Assembly (NCBI GenBank): GCA_011364905.1 | Contig: RDNZ01000010.1 | Location: 1-52,030, forward strand | Reading direction: 5' to 3' | Origin: Candidatus Thorarchaeota archaeon | GTDB taxonomy: Archaea; Asgardarchaeota; Thorarchaeia; Thorarchaeales; Thorarchaeaceae | Length of the DNA stretch: 52,030 nt | Shown here: positions 33,574 through 44,319 of the stretch, in pieces | Position numbering within the stretch: the first letter of the stretch is position 1 | Layout of the letters: every line of letters begins with the position of its first letter | Notes under the pieces: model-generated | Told to the model about the DNA's origin: nothing | Database searches by the model: none | What the model saw: only the letters and a program-made list of their open reading frames with translations | Translations under genes and position numbers: made by a program

Positions 33574-35109
33574 ATGGATACCAGGAAAGCGGTTATTGTA
33601 CTAATCCTACTCGTCCTCGTTGTTTCTGTCACCTTCATCGTGTTCCAAACGAACAACACAAACAGCCCCCCAAATGTCACAATTGTTACTCCTATCGATG
33701 ACTCGTTTGTTTCTGATTCAGTCACGATTCAGATAACAGTGGAGGACGAGGAGTCGCTAACACCAGACATTTACATCAATGACCAATACATGGCCACAAG
33801 CCTATCCATAGTCTGGAACACGACCTCGATTGCTAACGGGGAATATTCTATTCTAGCCAATGTGACGGATAGTGGTGGCCTGAGTGATAACGCTTCAATT
33901 CGGGTCACAGTTTTCAATAGTCACGTTACTCTCAACTTTACTGGCGAATTCAAGGTCATGACCTATAACATTGAGGAAAGTGGAATCAACCCAGACTGGA
34001 AAGAGGTTGTGAAGGAGGAAGATCCCGATATCATGATCCTTGTTGAAACAGGCACTTGGGATAACAACAATGACTTTCTTTTGAATCAGGCCGTAATCGA
34101 GTTCAACGCATATTTCTCACAAGAAGCACCCTATGAAGGATATACAGCCCAGGGGATTGGATTCTCAACAAGCGGCGAAGCAATCCTGAGTAGGTTTCCC
34201 ATTCTCAATTTCACACAGATACCGGTTGTGCCTCTGGATGATGGGACAGACTATGACGTTACTCACGATTTCATCCATGCAGTGGTTGACATCAATGGAA
34301 CTAATGTGAACATTATTGGAGTACATCTCAAAGCGAGTAGCGGTGAAACAAACGAACATCGCCGTGAATGGGAAACTGAAGGCATCATCAATTACATGGA
34401 TGAGTTGGGCGAAGTGCCGATTATGTATATGGGAGACCTCAACTCCTTTTCGCCAGCCGACACAGGGGATTTGGCCCCTACTGGAGACCTCGGTTATGGA
34501 CCACTAACGATGATGCTGTACCCTGATGATCCAGTCTATGGTCAGTTTTCATCCAAAGTCCACAACTTCACAGATGTCTTTCGTACTTTGAATCCAACAG
34601 ACCCAGGATACACATTTGGGCATACAAATCCAGCACTCACCGCACGTATCGATTACATACTGGTCAACTCGTTCTTCTCTGGAGAACTCATCAACTCCAC
34701 TTGTGACGACACCGCATATTCTGACACGGGATCTGACCATTACTCGGTTGATGCCTTCATCGGATGGAACTCCACAAGTCATTCTGCTGGAGAACTTCCA
34801 CTCTTTAATCAGAATACAACAGATACAGAGCTCAGTAATGCAGGTGATGATGTGAATCTGATAAAACCAGATGGCACAACTGTTCAGGACATCTATTGCT
34901 ACGTATACTCTAGCAATGATGTGAGCTGCGGTCGAGAAACTGATGGCGGTCCCATTTCCGCTGCACTCACGGCTCTAACGCCAAGAGCAAGATACATTGG
35001 ATTAGGAGTTCCAGAACTGAATTACTGGATCCTCGTGGAGGACTTTGTTCAATGCGTCAACAAACCTGTCGGCATTCTCCTTGGTGAAAACGAGTGGTGG
35101 CTTGATTAG
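33574..35109 (+). CDS. Secreted endonuclease/exonuclease/phosphatase-family protein
   Basis: The 511-residue protein has a signal peptide (VIVLILLVLVVSVTFIVF), an Ig-like domain (NVTIVTPIDDSFVSDSVTIQ, about 28-115) and an EEP domain (about 125-405) with all main motifs: MTYNIEES, DIMILVETG, GEAILSRFP, IIGVHLKAS, MGDLNSF, ARIDYILV and the terminal GSDHYSVDAFI. Then comes a piece like a lamin-tail domain (VNLIKPDGTTVQDIYCYVYS, ending SCGRETDGG). The final 36 residues are read from DNA that is antisense to the end of the aminotransferase fusion gene. It could be an extracellular DNase or a phosphodiesterase for phospholipids or similar. GGAAAGG precedes the ATG. Confidence 0.87.
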   Translation: MDTRKAVIVLILLVLVVSVTFIVFQTNNTNSPPNVTIVTPIDDSFVSDSVTIQITVEDEESLTPDIYINDQYMATSLSIVWNTTSIANGEYSILANVTDSGGLSDNASIRVTVFNSHVTLNFTGEFKVMTYNIEESGINPDWKEVVKEEDPDIMILVETGTWDNNNDFLLNQAVIEFNAYFSQEAPYEGYTAQGIGFSTSGEAILSRFPILNFTQIPVVPLDDGTDYDVTHDFIHAVVDINGTNVNIIGVHLKASSGETNEHRREWETEGIINYMDELGEVPIMYMGDLNSFSPADTGDLAPTGDLGYGPLTMMLYPDDPVYGQFSSKVHNFTDVFRTLNPTDPGYTFGHTNPALTARIDYILVNSFFSGELINSTCDDTAYSDTGSDHYSVDAFIGWNSTSHSAGELPLFNQNTTDTELSNAGDDVNLIKPDGTTVQDIYCYVYSSNDVSCGRETDGGPISAALTALTPRARYIGLGVPELNYWILVEDFVQCVNKPVGILLGENEWWLD

Positions 35110-38064
35110 AAGGACGTTGTGAAGGGGTCCATCAAGACTGATGAGAATTCGCAGATCTCGAAGACGCTCCACTACATATTCAGTTTCATGTATTGCAGGC
35201 TCTAGGGTTTCACGGTCCCTCACTAGCTCAACTCCGATGAACAGACCATGACCACGTACATCCCCAAGGACTTTGTGACTGCGCCTCAGTTCCTTCAAAC
35301 GTTTGAGTAGATGGGTACCGACCTTCTTCGCATTCTGTTGTAGTTTCTCGCTTTCAATCTCATCTAAGACTGCCATTCCTACTGCACAGGAGACCGTGTT
35401 CCCCCCGGTAGTGCTGAAAAACTCCATACCAGTGTTGAACGACTGGGCGATTTCCTTGGTTGTAACCACCGCACCAATAGGGTGACCATTTCCAATCGGC
35501 TTTCCCATGGTCACGATATCGGGAATAATACCCTGAGTCTCAAATCCCCAGAACTTGTCGCCCATTCTACCAAAACCCACCTGAACCTCATCAGCAATGC
35601 AAACCCCCCCAGCCTTTCGCACATACTTGCATGCCTCAGCTAGATAGCCTTTCGGGAGGATGATTTGACCTCCAGACCCCATAAGCGATTCAAAAATGAA
35701 AGCAGCAACTCCTCTTCCCCAATCCCTTATTCTCTCAATGGCTCTGAGAACATCTTCTGCGTACTCTTTTCCTGCGCTTGACCCTCGGAATTCGCCACGA
35801 TAAGTGTTTGGCATCCTCACGACCTGGACATGGGAAGGAGCCCCCTCACCGCCAGGTCCATTATGTTTGTATGAACTAATGTTGATCAGCTCAGAGGTGT
35901 TTCCATGATAGGCCCCATCAATAGCAATGATATCTTGATGCTTAGTATGAGTCTTAGCCAATCTCAAAGCGAGCTCATTTGCTTCACTCCCACTATTGAC
36001 AAAGAAGCAGACACTGAGCTTTTTTGGTAGCTTTGATGTCAACCGTCTTGCATACTGCACCAGATTCCGATGGAGGTATCTCGTATTGGTATTCAGGACA
36101 GCAGCCTGCTGACTCAGCACTTTGACAATTCTTGGATTGCCATGACCGACCTGAGGGACATTATTGCGGACATCTAGGTACTCACGACCATTCTCATCAT
36201 AGAGGTATTGCATGAATCCTCGGACTATTGTCAAAGGTTTCGTGTAAGAAACTCCTAGCGATTGGCCAATTAACTCACGGCGACTGTCTAGAATCTCTTC
36301 CTGAGTAGGATTAGACTTTGGAAAAAGTGCCATGGGGATCTGAAGAATCAGATTCGGATCTGGACATATACTGAGCCAGATGTTTCGTTTGCTGGGCGGA
36401 GCAACACCAAAGAGGTCACCCTTCTGGTCCAACATGTCCACGATGAGTTGAAAGTGGAGATGCGATGGCCAGCCACCATTGTCAGGATATCTGCCTACTG
36501 CTCCGATTTGCTCCCCTTTCTTCACAGCCTGTCCAATGTTGAGACCATCTAGTGAGCCCCGAGTCAGATGACTGTAGAGGATATAGAAGGAGGGACCATG
36601 GGATGTGGTCTTGTGCTCAATAACAATCGTCGGGCCATTGTCCAGCAGTTTTGCATTGTCTTGAAAACTGTGGATAACACCATCATGGACCGCAAAGACT
36701 GGAGTACCACCTTCAACAAACAGATCGAGAGCAAGATGTATGGTTCGACTCTCATTTCCCGGTTCAAGGTACTGACTGCCAGTATAGATCAAGCGGGCCT
36801 CATTGTATCTACCGACACCTATGTTTACCCCAGATGCCTTGAGTTTAGCAGAAACGAGCTCTCCGAAGCTCTGATGGTCGGCGAGTTGAAGGGGGGATTC
36901 GACATCAAGACTCTCGACACTGAGGTCAAGAACTTGAGTGTTTGTTTCATTTAGGGGAAGTCCAATGGGACTTGCGAATGACTTAGAGTTCTTTTTCAAC
37001 CATTCCACTACTCTTAATGAATCTGGGCAAGGTTTGAGATTGGCGGCAGCTCTGAAGCAATAGGCTGCAAACCGATGATGGACCCCTCTGAGAAAGACCA
37101 GTGTTGACCAAGCAGATGTTTGACTGACACTTAGATACTCGTTATCAGGTTCAAGCTGCAGCTGTTGAGCAGCAATTGACACACTCATCGCAAGTCTTGT
37201 ACAGATGAGAGGAAAAAGCACATCAAGTTCAATGTCTGAAAGTGGAAAAACACTACGATACCCAGAAATAATCTTCTGGGCAACACCCAATGGATCTGGT
37301 TTGTCGAGAATGGCATATGCGATAGCAACCGCTAGTTCGTTAATCGTGTACGAAAAAACCATATCCCCGAAGTCTAGGATACCGAAGGAGCGCTCCTCAT
37401 TGTTATGGGCATTGTTGACAATTATATTGAAGTCATTCGCATCATTGTGTATGACACTACTTCTTAACAAATCAGCCTGTGGCACAACAATCGTTTCATA
37501 GAGTTCCAAGAAATCCTCAACGAGACCTCTCTTCTCTTCATCTAGGATGAGATCCTTATACATCCTAATTACAGAACTAGCCTTCTGCAAGTCCCAGTAA
37601 AACTCACGATGAGCAGCTGGATGGTCAAATCCTCCTAGACCTTTACTAACGCAGCCTATGAAGCGGCCATAGTCAACAAGCAGCTCAGGAGAATGGGGGT
37701 TGACTCGAGCCAGTTCTTTGCCTGGAAGAAAGGAAACTAGACGCACAAAGTGTTTCTTTGAATCATTCGACTCTATTCTTTCAATTTCAAGGCCTTTGAG
37801 ACTTCGCTTTACGACTGGAAAGTCATACCCGGAGCATGATTCTGATAGTTGACGCGTGGCACTGTTCTGCATTTCAATTGTGGACTGGTCTTCCGAAGCC
37901 GCTGTAATCTTCAGAACATACTCAGTTCCGTCCTCAGCGACCAGATGAAAGTTCTGATCGCGTTCACTAGGCAATTCCTCAAGAGACCCTGATAGACCAT
38001 AGAGTGACTTGACAAGTGCAAGCGCTTCATCAACACTGAATTTGGGTCTCTCGGCATCTCTCAC
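35002..38064 (-). CDS. Kinase, M23 peptidase-like and class III aminotransferase fusion
   Basis: The 1020-residue protein joins three domains. Residues about 1-330 are an APH/choline-kinase-like domain with [11 protein letters not shown] and LDFGDM. Residues about 425-555 are M23-like with complete zinc ligands: TIHLALDLF (HxxxD) and SHLHFQL (HxH). Residues about 585-1015 are a class III aminotransferase with the PLP-binding Lys in [12 protein letters not shown]. The same kinase and phospho-lyase types are separate proteins in vertebrates (hydroxylysine kinase and ethanolaminephosphate/phosphohydroxylysine phospho-lyase), and fused forms exist in bacteria. The predicted route is phosphorylation of an amino alcohol and then PLP-dependent elimination. 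The role of the M23 part in a protein without a signal peptide is unclear. An Lrp-type regulator lies upstream. Confidence 0.9.
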   Translation of the reverse strand: MRDAERPKFSVDEALALVKSLYGLSGSLEELPSERDQNFHLVAEDGTEYVLKITAASEDQSTIEMQNSATRQLSESCSGYDFPVVKRSLKGLEIERIESNDSKKHFVRLVSFLPGKELARVNPHSPELLVDYGRFIGCVSKGLGGFDHPAAHREFYWDLQKASSVIRMYKDLILDEEKRGLVEDFLELYETIVVPQADLLRSSVIHNDANDFNIIVNNAHNNEERSFGILDFGDMVFSYTINELAVAIAYAILDKPDPLGVAQKIISGYRSVFPLSDIELDVLFPLICTRLAMSVSIAAQQLQLEPDNEYLSVSQTSAWSTLVFLRGVHHRFAAYCFRAAANLKPCPDSLRVVEWLKKNSKSFASPIGLPLNETNTQVLDLSVESLDVESPLQLADHQSFGELVSAKLKASGVNIGVGRYNEARLIYTGSQYLEPGNESRTIHLALDLFVEGGTPVFAVHDGVIHSFQDNAKLLDNGPTIVIEHKTTSHGPSFYILYSHLTRGSLDGLNIGQAVKKGEQIGAVGRYPDNGGWPSHLHFQLIVDMLDQKGDLFGVAPPSKRNIWLSICPDPNLILQIPMALFPKSNPTQEEILDSRRELIGQSLGVSYTKPLTIVRGFMQYLYDENGREYLDVRNNVPQVGHGNPRIVKVLSQQAAVLNTNTRYLHRNLVQYARRLTSKLPKKLSVCFFVNSGSEANELALRLAKTHTKHQDIIAIDGAYHGNTSELINISSYKHNGPGGEGAPSHVQVVRMPNTYRGEFRGSSAGKEYAEDVLRAIERIRDWGRGVAAFIFESLMGSGGQIILPKGYLAEACKYVRKAGGVCIADEVQVGFGRMGDKFWGFETQGIIPDIVTMGKPIGNGHPIGAVVTTKEIAQSFNTGMEFFSTTGGNTVSCAVGMAVLDEIESEKLQQNAKKVGTHLLKRLKELRRSHKVLGDVRGHGLFIGVELVRDRETLEPAIHETEYVVERLRDLRILISLDGPLHNVLLIKPPLVFTKENADRFVDALNKVLHEDPVIQFWNS

Positions 38065-38192
38065 GGAGAATCCACCTCATTCAATCGTACAAAATACAAT
38101 CATCGCCATAAATGTGAGCGTTTTCATTTCTGCAGGTTGTGGCAGACCGCTTGAGGTCCGCAATCGCCAAGGTTGAGAGAAGAAATAGAATG

Positions 38193-38699
38193 CTAATCCT
38201 GATGCGAGAGATTACGGAGCTCTTGGGTCTCAAGGAAGTTGTCCATGACAAACATTGTTAGTGTCCTATCTACCGCAGGCAACTCTCGAAGGAATCCCAC
38301 AATGAACTGGTTCATCTCTTGAACATCCGTAGTGCGGACTTTCAGGAAAACATCGTATTGGCCGCTCAAGACATAGACCTCCTGCACGAAGGGATGTTTT
38401 GCTATCTCTTGACAGAACTTTCTCTGTGATACCAGATCAGGTTCCCCAGGAACACGATATCTAATTGTGACAAAAATCAAAGCGAGAGTCGGTCGATTGA
38501 GCAACACGGGATCGAGAATAGCACTATATTGTTTGATTATCTTGTCCTCCTCAAGTGCTTTGATTCTTGCATGCACCGTTGAGATACCCTTACCAACAGC
38601 TTCGGATATTCTCTGTACACCGAGCTTGCAGTCCTCCTGCAGCAATTCCAAAATCTTGAGGTTGATTTCATCGATTGTAGATTGACGCGTTTTTGACAT
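38193..38699 (-). CDS. Lrp/AsnC-family transcriptional regulator
   Basis: The 168-residue protein has an N-terminal helix-turn-helix (INLKILELLQEDCKLGVQRI, then SEAVGKGISTVHARIKALEE) and a C-terminal RAM/AsnC ligand-binding domain (FVQEVYVLSGQYDVFLKVRT). Such proteins sense amino acids and control amino acid metabolism. It is 128 bp upstream of the kinase/aminotransferase fusion on the same strand and so is a likely regulator of it. Its own AT-rich promoter region (GAATATTTATC on the minus strand near 38755-38765) is shared with the divergent GH94 gene. Confidence 0.93.
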   Translation of the reverse strand: MSKTRQSTIDEINLKILELLQEDCKLGVQRISEAVGKGISTVHARIKALEEDKIIKQYSAILDPVLLNRPTLALIFVTIRYRVPGEPDLVSQRKFCQEIAKHPFVQEVYVLSGQYDVFLKVRTTDVQEMNQFIVGFLRELPAVDRTLTMFVMDNFLETQELRNLSHQD

Positions 38700-38950
38700 G
38701 CTACCACGTTCCGAAAAGTATTCGGGAATAGGGGCAATTCATCGAAATTCTTGATAAATATTCCTCAATATTGTGAGTGTTGTGCAGACGAGAAGAAATG
38801 CGTATCTCGGGGCGGGTTTTCGAAAAAGATGCATTTTTTGTAACGAGGAAAGACATAGAGAAATGCAGGAGATTCTGACAGATTGACCGAAAAGATTTCA
38901 CATCGAATCCGATAAGAGTTAATACTCCCGTGTGGTGGTCTATCTTTTCT

Positions 38951-41320
38951 GTGGTTGATTTGGAGTACGGAAAATTCTCTGAAGACAACAAAGAGTACAT
39001 CATAACTAGACCTGATACTCCAACCCCCTGGATCAACTACCTCGGAAATAGTGAATACTGCGCGATGATCTCGAACACAGCTGGAGGCTTCAGTTTTCAT
39101 ATAGACCCGAGAAATAGGCGAATCACACGGTATCGATACAACAATATGCCGACCGATAGGCCCGGGAGGTATATCTACATTCGAGACAGTAAGACTGGGG
39201 AATGCTGGTCTCCCACATGGCAACCTACGCTCTCAAAACTTGACGGTTATGAGTGTAGGCACGGTCTCGGATACACGAAATTCACGTCCTCCATCTCAGG
39301 TATTGAAGCCAAAGTAACCTATTTCGTACCCCCAGATAGCAACGTGGAGATCTGGGTGCTGACACTCAAGAACACATCATTGTCCCAAGACAGATGGCTT
39401 AAGGTATTCTCATACTGCGAGTTCTGTCTATGGGAAGCGCCTCGGGACCAAAATGATTTGCAGTCTATCCAGTTTCTCGGGATCTCGCGCTTCAACAACA
39501 ATGCAGTCCTCTATCATTTCTTTGATGAGAGTACGGGATTTGCATTTTTCGCATCGAGTGAAAAAATATGCAGCTATGATTGTAATAGAGAGTCATTCAT
39601 TGGAAAATATCGTGACGAATCCAATCCTGAGGCCGTGGAGATTGGTGAGTGCTTCAGGTCAGAGGCTGTTGGAGGAAATCCGATTGCAGCTACCGCCAGC
39701 TCAGTTTCCCTTGAACCGCTAGAGGAAAAAACCATCATCTACGTACTCGGTGTTTCTCAAGACAAGTCAGAGATTGATTCGCTTATCCGAGAGTTCACTG
39801 ACAAGGAAAATGTAGAGAAGGAATTTCAGAAATTAAGAGACCACTGGGAATCCTTTCTCAGCAAGGTGAATACTAAAACAGAGGACCTTGATTTTGATGC
39901 GATGGTTAATGTCTGGAATCAGTACCAGTGCCGAATTACATTCGACTGGTCACGATATGTTTCCTTCTATGAAACAGGAATTGGCAGAGGCATGGGCTTT
40001 CGAGACTGTGCTCAAGATGTAGTCGGAGTAGTTCACGCATTTCCACAGAGAGTCAGACAAAGAATAACTAGCCTCGCAAAGAACCAATTTCAAGATGGAC
40101 ATGTCTATCATATCTACTTCCCACTCACAGGAGAGGGGGGGTTCCCATACTACGTAAAGAAGGATATGCAATTCTTCAGTGATGACCATCTGTGGTTGAT
40201 ACCTTCTGTGACGGAATATATCAAGGAAACGGGAGACACTAGTATTCTTGAGGAGAAAGTGGAGTTCGTTGATGGTCCACCTGCCACCATCTATGAGCAC
40301 ATGCAGAAGTCAATTGAGTTTTGCAAGAGTATGCTAGGGAAACATGACCTTCCTCTTCTTGGAACTGCTGATTGGAATGATCCGTTGAGTCTTCCTGGTC
40401 CAAATAACGCAGCTGAGAGTGTCTTCGCGGCCATGCTGCTTCACAAGTCACTCACTGAGATGTCGGAGGTAAGCAGTCAAACGGGAAGGGGAACTGAATC
40501 TACCACCTACAAGAAATTAGCTAAGAAGACCAGAAACCACCTGAACAAGGTAGCATGGGATGGAGACTGGTTCATCCGTGCCTTTGATGACTCGGGCAGT
40601 CCCCTTGGAAGCAAGGAGTGCAAAGAGGGAAAGATCTACCTCAATGCACAGTCATGGTCTATTCTCAGTGGTGTTGCATCACATGAAAGAGGCATCAAAT
40701 CTATGGATGCTGTCAAAGAGAATCTTGATACAAAGTATGGATTGATTCTTTTGAAGCCAGCATATTCAAGATATTACAAAGAAATTGGAGCCTTGTCAAG
40801 CTATGCACCGGGTCTGAAAGAGAATGCATCAATATGGAGTCACGCAAATGCATGGGCCATCATTGCAGAATGCATGTTAGGAAGAGGCGACCAGGCGTAT
40901 GAGTACTACAAGAAACTAGCGCCTCCATCTAAGAATGGTATGGCTTCAATCCACCAGGCTGAACCCTATGTGTATGCCCAGACCATTGCTGGAATAGACC
41001 ATTCCGCGTTTGGCATGGCAAGACAGTCATGGCTCACTGGTACAGCAGCATGGATGCTGAAAGCTGCTACAAACTGGATCCTTGGTGCAAGACCCCAATA
41101 TCACGGATTACTTGTTGATCCATGTATACCATCGTCGTGGAGGAGTTTCAGGATGACTCGTCAGTTTAGAGGCGCAACATATGATATCAAGTTCTCTAAT
41201 CCCTTAGGGATTTCAAAGGGCATTGAAGCTATTCATGTGGATGATAAGCTGTTCGAGAACAATCTGCTCCCTACGTTCTCTGATGGTAAAACGCATAAGA
41301 TATCAATCACAATGGGCTAG
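38951..41320 (+). CDS. GH94 family phosphorylase (cellobiose phosphorylase-like)
   Basis: The protein of about 789 residues follows GH94 throughout: LEYGKFSEDNKEYIITRPDT, then PWINYLGNSEYCAMISNTAGG at the start, the catalytic-domain RDCAQDVVGVVHAFP, and GTADWNDPLSLPGPNNAAE around the general-acid Asp. WSHANAWAIIAECMLGRG and HQAEPYVYAQTIAG near the end match the phosphate-binding and barrel regions. It should split a beta-glucosyl disaccharide with phosphate to give glucose 1-phosphate. There is no signal peptide, so it acts in the cytoplasm. Start may be GTG 38951, GTG 38930 or TTG 38960; the family N-terminus favours 38951 or later. It heads the ABC transporter cluster. Confidence 0.92.
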   Translation: MVDLEYGKFSEDNKEYIITRPDTPTPWINYLGNSEYCAMISNTAGGFSFHIDPRNRRITRYRYNNMPTDRPGRYIYIRDSKTGECWSPTWQPTLSKLDGYECRHGLGYTKFTSSISGIEAKVTYFVPPDSNVEIWVLTLKNTSLSQDRWLKVFSYCEFCLWEAPRDQNDLQSIQFLGISRFNNNAVLYHFFDESTGFAFFASSEKICSYDCNRESFIGKYRDESNPEAVEIGECFRSEAVGGNPIAATASSVSLEPLEEKTIIYVLGVSQDKSEIDSLIREFTDKENVEKEFQKLRDHWESFLSKVNTKTEDLDFDAMVNVWNQYQCRITFDWSRYVSFYETGIGRGMGFRDCAQDVVGVVHAFPQRVRQRITSLAKNQFQDGHVYHIYFPLTGEGGFPYYVKKDMQFFSDDHLWLIPSVTEYIKETGDTSILEEKVEFVDGPPATIYEHMQKSIEFCKSMLGKHDLPLLGTADWNDPLSLPGPNNAAESVFAAMLLHKSLTEMSEVSSQTGRGTESTTYKKLAKKTRNHLNKVAWDGDWFIRAFDDSGSPLGSKECKEGKIYLNAQSWSILSGVASHERGIKSMDAVKENLDTKYGLILLKPAYSRYYKEIGALSSYAPGLKENASIWSHANAWAIIAECMLGRGDQAYEYYKKLAPPSKNGMASIHQAEPYVYAQTIAGIDHSAFGMARQSWLTGTAAWMLKAATNWILGARPQYHGLLVDPCIPSSWRSFRMTRQFRGATYDIKFSNPLGISKGIEAIHVDDKLFENNLLPTFSDGKTHKISITMG

Positions 41321-41358
41321 TCATCAAACAAAAAGGGAGAGAATGAGGAAGAAAAAAG

Positions 41359-42459
41359 ATGGAGCAAAACAATGACTCTCGGGTGAATGAAGAGAACTCA
41401 CAAACGCCTATGACGGAAGAATCATCATCTGGGAACTCTTTATCGAAGTTGAAGGAGGTGCTCCTAAGTTCATATGCCAAATTTGTGGCAAGGAAGGCTG
41501 CCTTCTATGTGGTTGTCATATTTTTCTCAGTTTCATTGGTGTTCTTCGTTATTGAGGCAATGCCGGGTGATCCGGTAGAGGTGATGCTTGCTAGCGGAAA
41601 TCCCCCGCCCGGAGCTGACTTAGCTGCCTTGGCAGAAATCATGAGGCGATACTTCGGTTTGGACAAACCAATACTAGAACGATACATCGACTTTCTTGGG
41701 AATTTCTTCACCGGCAACCTGGGACAGTCTTATCACTTTTACCCAGTTTATGCTTGGACTATAATCCAATACTACTTGCCTTACACTCTGTCCCTGGCAC
41801 TTCCCGTGTTATTCGTCAGTTTCTTTGTGGGAAACTGGATTGGTGCTAGAGCAGCCTATCTTAAGGGCAAACTAAACGAAACAAGTTACTTCACGCTGGT
41901 TTTCTGCAACCAGTTACCGCCCTTTTGGCTAGGATTAGTCATCATATTCCTGTATGTATTGTTATTCCGCAATATCCCGCCAATTGGGGCTGCAACACAG
42001 GGTGTAATACCCTCTTTGAGCGTCAGCTACTTGGTGGATCTTTTGGCCCACTGGATTTTGCCTTTCCTGACATTGCTGGTGGTGTACATCGGTGCTTGGG
42101 CTACTGGAATGAGATCAATGGTGACTCATGAAATGGATTCAGGCTATGTACGATATGGCGAGCAGCTAGGCTTTAAGAAAAGGAAACTGATGTCCTATAC
42201 TCAGAGAAACGCCATCCTTCCACAGCTAACCGGTCTAAACATGGTTTTCAATGGCATCATTGGGCAGACACTAGTAATCGAGATTGTCTTTGGGTGGCCG
42301 GGGATTGGCCTGTTGCTCTTTAACGCCGTGTTTAATTACGATTATCCCCTAATTTTTGGCTGCTTTTTGGTCATAATTATCATCATTGTTGTGGGAAACT
42401 TTCTGATAGACATTCTCTACGGCTTTATAGATCCAAGAATCAGAACAGGGCATGGGTGA
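41359..42459 (+). CDS. ABC importer permease 1 (Opp/Dpp B-type)
   Basis: The 366-residue protein has a long Ser-rich cytoplasmic N-terminus, then about six membrane helices. AMPGDPVEVMLASGNPPPGAD followed by LAEIMRRYFGLDKPILERYI is the DppB-family N-terminal signature, and the EAA loop is YGEQLGFKKRKLMSYTQRNA, with the conserved Gly. In archaea this permease type transports sugars as well as peptides. GAGG precedes the ATG. It follows the GH94 stop by 38 bp. Confidence 0.93.
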   Translation: MEQNNDSRVNEENSQTPMTEESSSGNSLSKLKEVLLSSYAKFVARKAAFYVVVIFFSVSLVFFVIEAMPGDPVEVMLASGNPPPGADLAALAEIMRRYFGLDKPILERYIDFLGNFFTGNLGQSYHFYPVYAWTIIQYYLPYTLSLALPVLFVSFFVGNWIGARAAYLKGKLNETSYFTLVFCNQLPPFWLGLVIIFLYVLLFRNIPPIGAATQGVIPSLSVSYLVDLLAHWILPFLTLLVVYIGAWATGMRSMVTHEMDSGYVRYGEQLGFKKRKLMSYTQRNAILPQLTGLNMVFNGIIGQTLVIEIVFGWPGIGLLLFNAVFNYDYPLIFGCFLVIIIIIVVGNFLIDILYGFIDPRIRTGHG

Positions 42460-42464
42460 TAGAA

Positions 42465-43301
42465 ATGTGGGAGCTGTTACTAAAAAGTCGGAAAGCAATA
42501 TTTGGATTGGTGGTTTTGATTGTATTCATTCTTCTTGGCACTGTGGGTCCTCTCTTTGTCGGAGACCCGTACAACATGAACCTAAACCAAATGGGTCGGC
42601 CCCCCAGCCTTGCGCACATTCTTGGTACTACAAGTTTCGGGCAAGATGTCTTTGCTCAGCTGTGTAATGCCGTGGGCAACTCGCTCTTAGTCGGACTAGT
42701 AGCCGGTGTTTTGGGCACTCTAATCGCGGTATTCGTTGGTGCTGTGGGCCCGTACATAGGGGGGTTGGCTGACAGAATTTCCAACCTAGTCACCAATCTT
42801 GCGCTGGTATTGCCTCTTATACCACTCTTCATAATCATCGCATCGGTTGTGCGCGGGCTGAACTTAGTCCTCATTGGTATTATACTAGCTGTGACAGCAT
42901 GGCCATGGGCAGCAAGGAGCATAAGGTCCCAGATGCTCACCCTGAAAGAAAGAGAGTTCGTGAATCTAGCTCGAATGTCTGGAGATAGGGCGGTTCGGAT
43001 AGTGGTGACGGAAATCCTACCTAATATGATGGCCTATATCATGATGGTCTTCGTAATATTGACTGGTACAGCTATACTAACTGAGTCAGCACTCAGCATG
43101 ATTGGCGTTTCCACTACCCCAACAATCACTTTGGGGTATATGCTGTATTGGGCTCAGCATGAAACGATTGTTCCCTTCTGGTGGAATATCTGGTGGTGGT
43201 TTATTCCTCCAGGAATCGTGTTAACGGTCATATTGACTGCGTTTTTCGTCATCCATGCGGGCTTGGATGAGGTATTCAATCCAAAATTACGGAGGGTTTG
43301 A
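42465..43301 (+). CDS. ABC importer permease 2 (Opp/Dpp C-type)
   Basis: The 278-residue protein has five to six membrane helices and the DppC pattern: GTTSFGQDVFAQLCNAVGNS after the first helix and the EAA loop FVNLARMSGDRAVRIVVTEI. ATG at 42465 lies four bases after a perfect GGTGAT ribosome binding site; a GTG at 42456 that overlaps the previous stop is an alternative. Translation is coupled to permease 1. Confidence 0.92.
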   Translation: MWELLLKSRKAIFGLVVLIVFILLGTVGPLFVGDPYNMNLNQMGRPPSLAHILGTTSFGQDVFAQLCNAVGNSLLVGLVAGVLGTLIAVFVGAVGPYIGGLADRISNLVTNLALVLPLIPLFIIIASVVRGLNLVLIGIILAVTAWPWAARSIRSQMLTLKEREFVNLARMSGDRAVRIVVTEILPNMMAYIMMVFVILTGTAILTESALSMIGVSTTPTITLGYMLYWAQHETIVPFWWNIWWWFIPPGIVLTVILTAFFVIHAGLDEVFNPKLRRV

Positions 43302-43307
43302 TCGCAC

Positions 43308-44318
43308 ATGACGGAACACATTCTCGAAGTCGAAGATCTCAGGGGATACTACAGAGGGGTGTTCGGCGTCGTTCGTGCCATTGATGGAGTTTCCTTTAAT
43401 TTGGACCGAGGAACAATAATGGGTATTGCAGGCGAATCGGGCGGTGGCAAGTCAACACTCGCCCAACTTGTTTCAGGATCGCCACCCCCGTTGCTACATC
43501 GTGAGGGAGGAAGAATCTTAGTCGATGGGATTGATATATACAACATTGATCCTGAAGAACTTAGAACTGAGGTAAAATGCAAGCGCATGTCGTATGTCCC
43601 TCAGGCTTCAATGGAATCTCTAAATCCTGTTAAAAGGATAAGAGATTTCATCTTTGATGTTGTCGGACAACGAACTGGCAGAAGAGTGCGCTCAAAAGAG
43701 CGGAAAGCAGAGATTCTTGAAATGGCGGCGAACCACGTCAAGACGCTGGGATTGAACAGCTCAGTTCTGGATCTGTATCCACACGAACTTAGTGGCGGGA
43801 TGAAACAAAGGGTTGTTATTGCTATATCGACACTGTGGAACCCTAAGCTTCTTGTAATAGACGAGCCCACCTCCGCTCTCGATGTTACTTCACAAAAACG
43901 GATGATAAAAGCGCTATTGAAGCTGAAACGAGCTGGAATAATCGAAAGCATGCTATACATCTCTCATGACTTGACAAGTCTAAGGCAGTGTTGCGCCAGA
44001 AGCATGGTCATGTATGCAGGAAAGGTCGTTGAAATAGGCAGCATGGATGAAACAATAAACGACCCTCTACATCCGTATTCCCAATTGCTTGGAGCTGCAA
44101 TCGCGTCTTATGACCCCAAAGGAAGGAGACAAGACACTCTTCAGAGCATCCCTGGTTCTCCTCCAGACCTGAGAAATCCTCCATCTGGCTGTAGGTTTCA
44201 TCCAAGATGTCCCTATGCAATGGACATCTGTAAAACCACAGATCCGCCGATGTTCACAGTTGGAAATGGAAGCAGGCAAGCTGCATGTTGGTTATTAAAA
44301 TCAAAAGCGGGTGAGTGA
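43308..44318 (+). CDS. ABC importer ATPase 1 (Opp/Dpp D-type)
   Basis: The 336-residue ATPase has Walker A GESGGGKST, signature ELSGGMKQR and Walker B LLVIDEPTSALD. The C-terminal oligopeptide/dipeptide-ATPase extension is present, with CRFHPRCPYAMDICKTTDPP and the later Cys of QAACWLL; in homologues these cysteines bind an iron-sulfur cluster. GGAGGG lies upstream of the ATG. Confidence 0.95.
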   Translation: MTEHILEVEDLRGYYRGVFGVVRAIDGVSFNLDRGTIMGIAGESGGGKSTLAQLVSGSPPPLLHREGGRILVDGIDIYNIDPEELRTEVKCKRMSYVPQASMESLNPVKRIRDFIFDVVGQRTGRRVRSKERKAEILEMAANHVKTLGLNSSVLDLYPHELSGGMKQRVVIAISTLWNPKLLVIDEPTSALDVTSQKRMIKALLKLKRAGIIESMLYISHDLTSLRQCCARSMVMYAGKVVEIGSMDETINDPLHPYSQLLGAAIASYDPKGRRQDTLQSIPGSPPDLRNPPSGCRFHPRCPYAMDICKTTDPPMFTVGNGSRQAACWLLKSKAGE

Positions 44319-44319
44319 A

